Part shown: piece by piece, positions 8,325-16,363 of the stretch | Position numbering within the stretch: the first letter of the stretch is position 1 | How the letters are laid out: every line of letters starts with the position of its first letter | Assembly: GCA_017857255.1 (NCBI GenBank) | Contig: JAFMDL010000009.1 | Coordinates: 1-52,781, forward strand | Direction: 5' to 3' | DNA length: 52,781 nt | Origin: Puniceicoccaceae bacterium | GTDB lineage: Bacteria > Verrucomicrobiota > Verrucomicrobiia > Opitutales > Coraliomargaritaceae | Translations under genes and position numbers: made by a program | Notes under the pieces: model-generated | Databases searched by the model: none | What the model was told of the DNA's origin: nothing | What the model saw: the letters and a program-made list of their open reading frames with translations, nothing else

Positions 8325-8692
8325 AAGTTTATGCTTAAATTGAAAAAGTGTGATCTTCCAGTGCTTGGCTATGCTGTCAAGCGCTTCGGTAATAGTTGCA
8401 ACTAATCAAAGTTGCCAATGAGTGAAGATTTGAAGTCAGTACGCCAATGGTAACTTTCTGATATACTTAATTAGCCCCTCAGCTTCAGCTGACATAATGG
8501 TCCTGACCTGCCTCTAGCTAATTTAGTGTATGAAAGAGAACATTAGCCATTCACAGGGTAATAGTACTCCAGGTACAATGTGGCAGCTAAACGACGGCCC
8601 GAGGGTGACTTCAGGACTAAGCTTGGGAACTATAATCTGATGACGATTCAATTGTTTGTGTGATCTGAGAGCCAAGTGTCAGTATTTCTGTA
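8325..8692. other. 368-nt intergenic region
   Basis: No convincing gene is seen here. It must hold the efp promoter. Short inverted repeats are present: GCAACT/AGTTGC at 8398-8415 and TCAGCT/AGCTGA at 8479-8492. A 36-codon plus-strand frame (8530-8640) has no ribosome-binding site and no recognisable features. Confidence 0.6.
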
Positions 8693-9169
8693 TTAAATAT
8701 TAGCTTGTTTGCGAAGTATTTCAATGAGATTGGCACAGCCATCTTCAATGAGGTCTAGTACGTGCTCGAAGCCAAGGTCGCCTCCATAGTAAGGGTCTGG
8801 GACTTCGGTCTCACTGTAATTTCGGCAGTACGTACAGAAAAGTTCGATTTTGTAGTGTAGTGTACCGCTTGGGTCCAGTGCGCAAGCGCCCGCGTAATTA
8901 TCGTGATCCATAGCGAGTATGAGATCATAATACTCTAGGTCGCTACGATTGATTTGGCGAGAACGACCAATGATAGGAATATCGCGGGCGCGCATGAATT
9001 GTTGCATACGATTGTCGGGCGCTGCACCGATGTGAAAGCCGATAGTACCCGCTGATTCGATTTCGAAGTGATCGGCTAGGTCAGCTTGATTCACTAGGTT
9101 TTGCAAAACACAGTGGCCCGCGGGTGAGCGGCAGATGTTGCCCATACAGAGGAAAAGTATTTTTTTCAT
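8693..9169 (-). CDS. Low-molecular-weight protein-tyrosine phosphatase
   Basis: This 158-residue cytoplasmic phosphatase has the N-terminal active-site loop [11 protein letters not shown], with nucleophile Cys8 and Arg14 (CX5R), and the general-acid aspartate in VPDPYYGG (D125). The family removes phosphate from tyrosines, for example on bacterial tyrosine kinases that control exopolysaccharide synthesis. Arsenate reductases share the fold but not this combination of loops. Its ATG overlaps the stop of the dus gene by 4 nt (ATGA), so the two are translationally coupled. No tyrosine kinase gene is in the window. Confidence 0.93.
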   Translation of the reverse strand: MKKILFLCMGNICRSPAGHCVLQNLVNQADLADHFEIESAGTIGFHIGAAPDNRMQQFMRARDIPIIGRSRQINRSDLEYYDLILAMDHDNYAGACALDPSGTLHYKIELFCTYCRNYSETEVPDPYYGGDLGFEHVLDLIEDGCANLIEILRKQANI

Positions 9170-10149
9170 TGGTCGAAGAGTGCAATGTGTTCGGCGGCTA
9201 CGCGCTCTAGGTCTTTAAATTGTATAACATTACCCAGTGCACCACGAATTTTTCGCGAGCTGTTCATACTTTTCGTGAGTGCGATCAGTTTGGGTCGCAT
9301 CCAGCGAAGATCAGTATGCTTCTGCTGGCGGAAGGGTCTAGCCATAATGGTTTGGGTATAGTTTAGGATCGTCTCCCAGCGCTCCGACACACTGGGTGGC
9401 TCGGGTACTATTCCGTGGGTAAGGTAGTGTTTGATATCGCGAAAGATCCAGGGATAGCCGAGAGCTGCACGGCCGATCATCAGCCCCGCGCAGTGCGTAT
9501 GTTCGCGGATACGGATCACGTCGTGCGCACTTCGAATATTACCGTTGCCGATCACTGGAATGGTGAGTTCTTCAGCGACTTCAGCTATAAGTGACCAATT
9601 GGCTTCTCCACTGTAGCCTTGAACTTTGGTTCGTCCATGTATGGCGAGTGCCTGCGCTCCCTCGTTTTCGACGATGTGACCAACTTCGCGTGCGACAATG
9701 CTATCATCGTCCCATCCCGTACGAATTTTTGCGGTGACAGGGGTGCCGGGAACTGCACTGGCGACAGCATGAACGACACGACCAACTTTGCTGGGATTAC
9801 GTAACATAGAAGACCCGGCATCCATACAGATCACACGATCAGCCGGGCAGCCGAAATTAATGTCTATAAAGTCAGGCTGCAGGCGTTCTTCCAATAACTT
9901 GGCGGCTTCAGCCATCGTACTAGGGTTGGATCCAAATATCTGCACACCCATAGGCCGTTGTTCATCAGTGAAATCGACGGTTTCCCATAATTTTGGGTCT
10001 TCTCGAGTCAGTGCATCCGCTTGAACAAATTCGGTGACCATGACATCCGCGCCCTGTTCTTTGCAAAACTGACGAAAGACAATATCTGTAACACGCGCCA
10101 TGGGAGCGAGATACAGAGGGAATTGTCCATTTTTGAACCAAGGAAGCAT
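9166..10149 (-). CDS. dus: tRNA-dihydrouridine synthase
   Basis: This 327-residue FMN-dependent enzyme reduces specific uridines in the tRNA D-loop. The TIM-barrel landmarks are [10 protein letters not shown] (residues 13-22), VQIFGSNP (69-76), [10 protein letters not shown] with catalytic Cys101, [21 protein letters not shown] and VIGNGNIRS with [15 protein letters not shown] for the FMN phosphate. The helical C-terminal domain that binds tRNA is present. The pattern is closest to DusB-like proteins, but the subtype is not certain. It is first in a two-gene unit with the phosphatase (4-nt overlap). Confidence 0.93.
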   Translation of the reverse strand: MLPWFKNGQFPLYLAPMARVTDIVFRQFCKEQGADVMVTEFVQADALTREDPKLWETVDFTDEQRPMGVQIFGSNPSTMAEAAKLLEERLQPDFIDINFGCPADRVICMDAGSSMLRNPSKVGRVVHAVASAVPGTPVTAKIRTGWDDDSIVAREVGHIVENEGAQALAIHGRTKVQGYSGEANWSLIAEVAEELTIPVIGNGNIRSAHDVIRIREHTHCAGLMIGRAALGYPWIFRDIKHYLTHGIVPEPPSVSERWETILNYTQTIMARPFRQQKHTDLRWMRPKLIALTKSMNSSRKIRGALGNVIQFKDLERVAAEHIALFDQ

Positions 10150-10278
10150 AAAAAAGTAATTTTATTTGAAAATGTTAGGAATAAATTAAAGGTATGTAGC
10201 TCAAGTATATTGTCTATCGAAAGATTCGACAAAGCGAAGATCACGTAATAACATTCAATGCATAATTAATATAATCTT

Positions 10279-10488
10279 ATGAAAAAATACCTACTAATTC
10301 CTATCCTATTAATCGGTGCAGCCATCACATCGTATGCTCATTGTGGTTCTTGTGGTACTGAGAAATCACAGGACAAGTCTGCTGAGACAACTTGTGCAAA
10401 AGAAAAATGCGACGACGCTAAAGCTGATTGCGACAAAGCACCAGCCAAGAAGGCACCTGCAAAGGACGCATGTTGCCCAGCTAAATAA
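10279..10488 (+). CDS. Small secreted cysteine-rich protein
   Basis: This 69-residue protein has a clear Sec signal peptide: KK, then the hydrophobic YLLIPILLIGAAI, with cleavage probably after SYA at about residue 20. The mature part is about 49 residues, with a CGSCG motif, three isolated cysteines and a final CC, plus many lysines, aspartates and an alanine-proline-lysine stretch. No lipobox precedes the first cysteine. I do not recognise a characterised family. The composition suggests periplasmic metal binding or a disulfide-bonded peptide, which is inference only. It has its own terminator, shared with the convergent symporter gene. Confidence 0.75.
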   Translation: MKKYLLIPILLIGAAITSYAHCGSCGTEKSQDKSAETTCAKEKCDDAKADCDKAPAKKAPAKDACCPAK

Positions 10489-10504
10489 TTGAATTAGATT
10501 AAAT

Positions 10505-12025
10505 TCAAAGCCCCGCTGGTCGTTTCGACTGCGGGGCTTTTTCGTGCCAAAGGCTGCCAAATCCAAAGGTCCATGCCGTGCCGATAACGATTAACCAAGT
10601 CCATCCCAAACTTAGGTGATCGGTTTCGATTAAGGCTAAGAGTCCAGCGCAGAGTAGGCTGCCACTTAGCATAGTGACCCAATTCCCGCGGTCTGAGCCC
10701 CGCTTGGTCAAGATTCCAAGCAAAAAGACCCCAAGCAATGCGCCATATGTTATGCTGCCTATTTTAAAAGTAAGCCAGAGAAAGCCTTCAGCATCTTTTA
10801 ATGCCCATGCTGTGAGTGCGAGCGCTATGCCGAAGATGGTAACAAAAATTCGTGAAAGGAATAAACCACACTCTTGATTTGTTTGTTTCTTTAAGAGTGG
10901 TCGATAGAGGTCGACTAATGCTGAGGAACTGAGTGCTCCCATTGTTGAGTCTAGGCTAGACATCGCTGCGGCCAACACTCCCACAAGCAGAAGCCCACGT
11001 AGCCCACTGGGTAATTGGGTGCCAATAAACCAGGGGAATATTTTATCGTAGTCGACTTCAGTGCTATCGTTTTCAAGTATCTTTAAGGGTAATTCTGCAT
11101 CGATGTTTACTTGATAAAAAGCAAATAGTGCGATGCCTACGAATAGAAAGAGTGCCGCAATCGGGATCGAAATAAAGCCGCTGAGCACGACACTACGTCG
11201 CGCTGCGCGGACATCCTTACAGGTCAACATGCGTTGTGTCATATCTTGATCTGTGCCGAAAGCTGCGGTAGTGCTAATGAAGCCGAAAATCACAGCAATC
11301 CAGAATATCTTTGGGTCATTTATCCATCCGAGTAGATTGCAATCTTCTGTTGGGCTAAAGCGAAAGATGTCGAAACGTCCGCTATTTGCACCAATGTGGT
11401 TAATTGTATCCCAGCCAATGTTTTGTCCAATGTATAGGATGAGTGCTAAGCCACAGCTAATAAAAACGATAGCTTGTAGAACATCCGTCCAGATGATGCC
11501 CCTGATACCTCCTCCGCCAGTGTAAATGATAGCGACTAGAGTGAAGATACCTAGGCATACTGAGTAGGGTACATCAAGGATTAGACTCAAACCGGTGGCA
11601 GCGATCATTAGCCTAACTGCGGAGGCGAGTAATCGAGTGACTATAAAAAATAATGTGGCAGTATAGCGGGTGCCGTTGCCAAAACGATCGGCAAGGAATT
11701 CATAAATGGTGAGACTTTTGGCAGCGTAAAATACACTTAGGAATATATAAGCAATGAAGATACGAGCCAAAAATGAGCCGACTCCAAATTGCAGGTAACT
11801 CATGTTTTCAGAGAACCCAACACCTGGAGTTGCGAGGAAGGTGGCAGCGCTTACCTCAGTTGCGACAATTGAACCGAGCACAGCTAGCCACGGCATTTGG
11901 CGACTTCCTGAAATGAAATCCTCAGTGTCTTTATTGCGCCTTGAATGGTAAAGCCCTATACCGAGTACCGCGGTAAAATAAACTAGGACGATGAGGCCGT
12001 CGAGTAGGGTGAGTTTCGCAAACAC
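10505..12025 (-). CDS. Sodium:solute symporter (SSS family)
   Basis: This 506-residue integral membrane protein has about 13 predicted helices. The first helix is DGLIVLVYFTAVLGIGLY, followed by the cytoplasmic SRRNKDTEDFISGSRQMPW typical of the SSS (SLC5) family. SIVATEVSAATFLATPG in the next helix corresponds to the sodium-site region. TGGGGIRGIIWTDVLQA is the family signature loop. Substrates in this family include sugars, proline, pantothenate and sialic acid; none can be assigned here. The start is GTG at 12025. The last codons are part of the terminator hairpin at 10507-10542. No operon partner is evident. Confidence 0.9.
   Translation of the reverse strand: MFAKLTLLDGLIVLVYFTAVLGIGLYHSRRNKDTEDFISGSRQMPWLAVLGSIVATEVSAATFLATPGVGFSENMSYLQFGVGSFLARIFIAYIFLSVFYAAKSLTIYEFLADRFGNGTRYTATLFFIVTRLLASAVRLMIAATGLSLILDVPYSVCLGIFTLVAIIYTGGGGIRGIIWTDVLQAIVFISCGLALILYIGQNIGWDTINHIGANSGRFDIFRFSPTEDCNLLGWINDPKIFWIAVIFGFISTTAAFGTDQDMTQRMLTCKDVRAARRSVVLSGFISIPIAALFLFVGIALFAFYQVNIDAELPLKILENDSTEVDYDKIFPWFIGTQLPSGLRGLLLVGVLAAAMSSLDSTMGALSSSALVDLYRPLLKKQTNQECGLFLSRIFVTIFGIALALTAWALKDAEGFLWLTFKIGSITYGALLGVFLLGILTKRGSDRGNWVTMLSGSLLCAGLLALIETDHLSLGWTWLIVIGTAWTFGFGSLWHEKAPQSKRPAGL
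10507..10542. terminator. Bidirectional terminator overlapping the symporter 3' end
   Basis: AAAGCCCCGC pairs with GCGGGGCTTT around a 14-nt loop that can itself pair, followed by a T run. It serves the Cys-rich gene on the plus strand. On the minus strand the same hairpin encodes the final residues of the symporter, and its TGA stop lies in the last arm. Confidence 0.9.
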
Positions 12026-12194
12026 AGTAAGAAAAACACTATACCATGTGCGGCGATTTTGTATAGGTCAAGTCAGCGAGCATTAGAGATGCACAACTTG
12101 AGCTCGGTTAAAACGGACAAGCGAAAGAGAATAGACCTAGCATAAGCACTAAGGTTAGGAATAAAAGAAGCTAGGTATCGAATGAATGGGCTAA

Positions 12195-12983
12195 TTATTC
12201 AGTGATATTGCAATTGAAGTCGTATATATAGCCCACGCCATGAACAGTCCGAAAGGCGTCAAGTGTGAGGTCGTGTTGTTTATAAAGATCGCGAATCTTA
12301 ACAATGTACTGATCTAGTGAGCGACTTCGTACATCTGCATGTATGCCCCAAACTGAGTGAATTAAATTTTTGCGGGTGAGTACAGTGTTTGGGTGAGCCG
12401 ATAGGTATGAAAAAATCCCGAGCTCTTTTCGGCCTATTGTTTTTACGGCTCCGTCAGGGAACTTTACTTCCAAGCGGCGAGGATTAATGACAGCTCCACA
12501 GAATTCAAAAGGCTCATCAGTTATGGTCGCATTTTCTGTGATTTGAGCGTCATTAGCTGTTTCAGCTCGGCGTAATACCGCATTGATGCGAGCGATTAGC
12601 TCTGGAAAACTAAAAGGCTTGGTTATATAGTCGTCACCGCCCATTTCGAGAGCCTTCACCTTTTTCAGCTCCGCATGGTCTCCAGTAAGAAAAATTACAG
12701 GTGTGTTGATGCCTTTTTGCCTTAATTCACTTAGCAATACAAAGCCACTCGAGTCAGGTAAGTGAACATCCAAGAGGAGTAAATTTACAAAGTTGTTTTT
12801 CGTGTATCGCTCTACATGTGATGCCTCATTACAAATTTGGCTGTGCATACCTGCCAACTCGAGATGCGTTGCAATAATGGCAGCTAGGTCTTTGTCGTCC
12901 TCTGCAATGACGATTCGAGGTTTAGCTTGATTTATCATATTATGAATAGAGGCATTCGTATGGTACAAAGATCGATTTTTCAT
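12195..12983 (-). CDS. OmpR-family response regulator (orphan)
   Basis: This is a two-domain regulator of 262 residues. The receiver domain (about 21-140) has the acidic pair EDD (28-30), phospho-acceptor D72 in LLLLDVHLP, T100 in FLTGD and K122 in ITKPF. The C-terminal winged helix (about 165-255) has the OmpR/PhoB pattern ending in RTVHGVGYIYDF. No histidine kinase gene is adjacent, so its partner is elsewhere. The chosen ATG at 12983 gives a 20-residue leader; an ATG at 12938 would start right before the receiver domain and is equally plausible. A palindrome at 13086-13100 could be a regulatory site. Confidence 0.92.
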   Translation of the reverse strand: MKNRSLYHTNASIHNMINQAKPRIVIAEDDKDLAAIIATHLELAGMHSQICNEASHVERYTKNNFVNLLLLDVHLPDSSGFVLLSELRQKGINTPVIFLTGDHAELKKVKALEMGGDDYITKPFSFPELIARINAVLRRAETANDAQITENATITDEPFEFCGAVINPRRLEVKFPDGAVKTIGRKELGIFSYLSAHPNTVLTRKNLIHSVWGIHADVRSRSLDQYIVKIRDLYKQHDLTLDAFRTVHGVGYIYDFNCNITE

Positions 12984-13374
12984 TTATAGTGTATTAACCT
13001 TATTTTTATATTGTTTTAATTAATAGCAATTTAAAACGGCTTATTAACAGTTCTATAGGATATGTTGAAAATATTTACAATGATCAAGTGTTATACACTT
13101 TCAAAATGAGAGATCAATGAAAAGCGTTCTTTGTTATGTAAAAATAATACCTATTCTTTAAAACAAAACTTATCTTACTTTAATACTAATTTCAGGCACT
13201 ATCTAATGAGAATTTAGTCGTTTATTAGTACAAAAATATTTAGCTGAATAAGCGATTTATTAATGCTACTTTTTTAAACATTTACCGCTGAGGTGTCTTA
13301 AATAAAGCAGTTGTTCCTGTTTCGAATAATTTTTTCTTGTACCTGCGAGATCCTGCCTCAAGTTGTCTGCCTTT
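12984..13374. other. 391-nt AT-rich intergenic region between divergent genes
   Basis: No gene is seen. It holds the divergent promoters of the response regulator and hisG. The main structured element is a perfect inverted repeat, AAGTGT-TAT-ACACTT, at 13086-13100, a plausible operator. Confidence 0.6.
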
Positions 13375-14256
13375 ATGGATAAGACACCATTACTCATGCT
13401 CGGATTGCCTAAAGGCAGTCTAGAAGATTCAACGATCAAGCTTTTTGCTAAAGCTGGTTTCGCTATTTCAAAGAGTTCCCGCTCATATCGTCCCTCTTTT
13501 GACGATGCAGAGTTGGACGGTCGCTTTGTTCGCGCACAAGAGGTGAGCCGTTACGTTGAACATGGTTATTTTGATTGTGGACTCACTGGTCAAGATTGGG
13601 TGCGCGAAAACAACTCAGACGTCGTGGAGGTTTGTGACTTGGTTTACAGCCGAGCTTCAAATCGTCGTTCGAAATGGATTATTGCGGTGCCAGAGGCATC
13701 ACCTGTGCAGACTGTTAAAGATCTTGAGGGTAAGCGTATCGCGACCGAAGTCGTTAATATTACTGGTCAATACCTGAAGGATCAAGGCGTCAATGCTGAG
13801 GTTGAATTCTCATGGGGAGCTACCGAGGTGAAGGTCCCTGACTTGGTTGACGCGATTGTTGATCTCACGGAGACCGGTAATTCACTTCGAGCGAACAACC
13901 TACGTATTGTTGATACGCTCCTTTATACCAATACAGTATTGATCGCAAATAAATCGGCCTGGGAAAACCCTGAGAAGCGCCGAAAGATTGAGAATATAGC
14001 GATGCTTTTGCAGGCAGCACTTGAAGCGCATACTAAAGTGGGGCTAAAGCTCAACATTGAGAAGGTAAAGCTCGACACTATTATCGAGGCCTTGCCAGCA
14101 CTGCGCAACCCGACGATTAATCGCCTAGCTGACGAAGCATGGGTTGCAATCGATACCATCGTCGATGAATCTGTGGTTCGTGAGATTATCCCTGCTCTAA
14201 AAGCACACGGAGCAGAGGGTATTATCGAGTATCCTTTAAACAAAGTGGTTTATTAG
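13375..14256 (+). CDS. hisG: ATP phosphoribosyltransferase, long form
   Basis: This 293-residue enzyme catalyses the first step of histidine synthesis, joining ATP and [19 protein letters not shown] at the N-terminus and [18 protein letters not shown] (the PRPP loop) are diagnostic. The C-terminal ~75 residues form the regulatory HisG_C domain ([18 protein letters not shown] onward), so this is the long, histidine-inhibited, HisZ-independent form. The ATG at 13375 is chosen over an upstream TTG at 13363, which adds only four residues. No other his genes are in the window. A strong terminator follows. Confidence 0.94.
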   Translation: MDKTPLLMLGLPKGSLEDSTIKLFAKAGFAISKSSRSYRPSFDDAELDGRFVRAQEVSRYVEHGYFDCGLTGQDWVRENNSDVVEVCDLVYSRASNRRSKWIIAVPEASPVQTVKDLEGKRIATEVVNITGQYLKDQGVNAEVEFSWGATEVKVPDLVDAIVDLTETGNSLRANNLRIVDTLLYTNTVLIANKSAWENPEKRRKIENIAMLLQAALEAHTKVGLKLNIEKVKLDTIIEALPALRNPTINRLADEAWVAIDTIVDESVVREIIPALKAHGAEGIIEYPLNKVVY

Positions 14257-14284
14257 TAGCTAAAAATTAATTTGTAACCTAGCT

Positions 14285-14312
14285 ACGGCGCGGAATAATC
14301 CGCGCCGTTTTT
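14285..14312 (+). terminator. Intrinsic terminator after hisG
   Basis: ACGGCGCGGA and TCCGCGCCGT form a perfect 10-bp GC-rich stem with an ATAA loop, followed by a T run. Confidence 0.93.
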
Positions 14313-14326
14313 GTTAATCGCTATAT

Positions 14327-15214
14327 ATGATGAAATACACACAAATAGAAAGTGTTCGCATTGCATTAATTCAAGGGCGTGATCAAGGATCACCGCAAGC
14401 TAACTTAGACTATACCATCAAGCGGATTCGTGATGCGGCGGGCCAAGGAGCTCAGGTAATTTGCACCCAAGAGTTATTTACTGCTCCATATTTTTGCCGA
14501 ACACAGAATCCGGATTTGTTTGATCTAGCAGAGCCCATACCTGGACCAACCACGGATGTGCTTGGGGGAGTTGCAGAAGAGTTGGGTGTCGTACTGATTG
14601 CCTCACTATTTGAACGGCGAACGGCTGGAGTGTATCACAATACTGCAGCTGTGATAGATGCTGATGGTTCCTATTTGGGTAAGTATCGCAAGATGCACAT
14701 CCCCCAAGATCCAGGCTTTGAAGAAAAGTTCTATTTCACTCCTGGTGATCTTGGCTACAAAGTATGGGAGACACGTTTTGGTAAGATTTCAGTTCTTATT
14801 TGCTGGGACCAATGGTATCCAGAAGCGGCTCGACTTGCAGCACTTGCGGGTGCGAATATTATCTTTTATCCCACCGCGATAGGCTGGCTGGCTGATGAGA
14901 AGGCCGAGTTAGGAGAGGTTCAGCACAGTGCATGGGAAACCGTTCAGCGAGGTCACGCGATTGCCAATGGTTGTTACGTAGCAGCCACTAACCGTACCGG
15001 GATCGAGGGTGAAATTGAGTTTTGGGGGCAATCTTTTGTAGCAGATTGTTATGGACAAATCATCGATCGAGCACCTGTAGACGCCGAAGCGATTGTCTAC
15101 GCAGATTGTGACTTCAACGCGCTGCAATCGATGCGCCGTATCTGGCCTTTCTTTAGGGACCGTCGAATAGATAGTTTTGATGACTTGAGCAGGCGGATGA
15201 TTGACGCTGATTGA
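14327..15214 (+). CDS. aguB: N-carbamoylputrescine amidase
   Basis: This 295-residue nitrilase-superfamily enzyme hydrolyses N-carbamoylputrescine to putrescine, CO2 and ammonia. The catalytic triad is visible: E49 in CTQELF, K122 in YRKMHIPQDP and C159 in VLICWDQWYPE. The QDPGFEEKFYFTPGD and YPTAIGW segments match AguB rather than general nitrilases. It lies 22 nt upstream of the agmatine deiminase gene, giving the agmatine to putrescine route in two genes. Transcription begins after the hisG terminator, so the promoter must lie in the short interval before 14327 or there is readthrough. Confidence 0.95.
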   Translation: MMKYTQIESVRIALIQGRDQGSPQANLDYTIKRIRDAAGQGAQVICTQELFTAPYFCRTQNPDLFDLAEPIPGPTTDVLGGVAEELGVVLIASLFERRTAGVYHNTAAVIDADGSYLGKYRKMHIPQDPGFEEKFYFTPGDLGYKVWETRFGKISVLICWDQWYPEAARLAALAGANIIFYPTAIGWLADEKAELGEVQHSAWETVQRGHAIANGCYVAATNRTGIEGEIEFWGQSFVADCYGQIIDRAPVDAEAIVYADCDFNALQSMRRIWPFFRDRRIDSFDDLSRRMIDAD

Positions 15215-15236
15215 ATGTCGCGTGCGTTGTTTTATT

Positions 15237-16286
15237 ATGGATACCGACCCAACACCGAAACAACTGGGCTTTCGATTGCCTGCAGAGTGGGAGCAGCAGG
15301 CAGCGGTTTGGTTTGCATGGCCAACGCGCGAGGACTTATGGGCTGAAGTCTTGCCGCTGGTGCGAGTGCAATTAGCTGAGCTCTACGTCCTAGCTGCGCG
15401 TTTTCAACCGGTTCGAGTGCTTTGTCCACGGTTGCTTCAAGTTGAACTTAAAGCTCTAATGGAGCAGGCAGGAGATGCATCTGCAGTGTCGCTCTACGAC
15501 TATGAAACAGATGATGTGTGGTGCCGCGATTATGGGCCATTGTTTTTATTAAATGACGAAGGCACTAAGCTTTGCATGACGGATTGGGCATACAATGCGT
15601 GGGGCAATAAGTTCCCGTTGCAGCAAAAAGATAACAAAGCAACAGCATGGATAGGGGAACAGCTAGGGATTCAACGCTTTGCGTTCGATATGATTTTGGA
15701 AGGTGGTGCGATCGAATCCAATGGCGCAGGTCAAATCATGACCACAGAGGTTGTTTTACTAAATAGCAATCGTAACCCTGGAATCTCTAAGGTGGAGATT
15801 GAAGCTCAATTATCAGATGGATTTGGAATCGATCAAGTTTTGTGGCTCAATGCTGGACTCGTTGGGGATGATACCGACGGTCATATTGATAATCTCGCAC
15901 GCTTCTTCAATTCTGACTCAATCCTAATCACGGTAGTGGCAGATTCAGAGGATGATAATCATGCAGTTTTAGCTGAGAATATGTGTCGCGCACAGGCTTT
16001 TAGGACACCATTGGGACAGCCTTATACGATCGTATCTCTACCATTGCCTGAGCCTATTTATTTAAATGGCGAGCGCCTGGCTGCCAGCTACATGAACTAT
16101 TTAGTACTAAACAATGCCGTTCTCGTTCCAACATATGGACAAGTGCAAAATGATACCAAAGCATTGGCCACAATTGCAGAGTGTTATCCAGGGCGAGAAG
16201 TCATTGGCTTTGACTGTCGATCTATCGTTCGCGAAGGTGGTGCAATCCATTGCATGAGCCAACATCAGCCGTCCGTTGATCGATGA
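15237..16286 (+). CDS. aguA: Agmatine deiminase
   Basis: This 349-residue member of the guanidine-modifying (PAD_porph) family converts agmatine to N-carbamoylputrescine. It has FRLPAEWEQQAAVWFAWP at the N-terminus, the substrate-binding DDVWCRDYGP, LEGGAIESNG, the catalytic histidine region DDTDGHIDN, and catalytic Cys339 in GGAIHCMSQ close to the C-terminus. The ATG at 15237 is preferred. A TTG at 15201 would overlap aguB and adds 12 residues with no homology. The substrate supply, arginine decarboxylase, is not in the window. Confidence 0.95.
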   Translation: MDTDPTPKQLGFRLPAEWEQQAAVWFAWPTREDLWAEVLPLVRVQLAELYVLAARFQPVRVLCPRLLQVELKALMEQAGDASAVSLYDYETDDVWCRDYGPLFLLNDEGTKLCMTDWAYNAWGNKFPLQQKDNKATAWIGEQLGIQRFAFDMILEGGAIESNGAGQIMTTEVVLLNSNRNPGISKVEIEAQLSDGFGIDQVLWLNAGLVGDDTDGHIDNLARFFNSDSILITVVADSEDDNHAVLAENMCRAQAFRTPLGQPYTIVSLPLPEPIYLNGERLAASYMNYLVLNNAVLVPTYGQVQNDTKALATIAECYPGREVIGFDCRSIVREGGAIHCMSQHQPSVDR

Positions 16287-16363
16287 TACTGGCCGACATG
16301 TAGTCAATGCCGATGCGATCGACAAGAAGTTGTTAACCATCAAGATTAGCTGTATCTATTTAG

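Noticed and set aside
8530..8640. 36-codon plus-strand frame in the efp-phosphatase gap
   Set aside because: It has no ribosome-binding site and no hydrophobic or motif features; too short to support alone.
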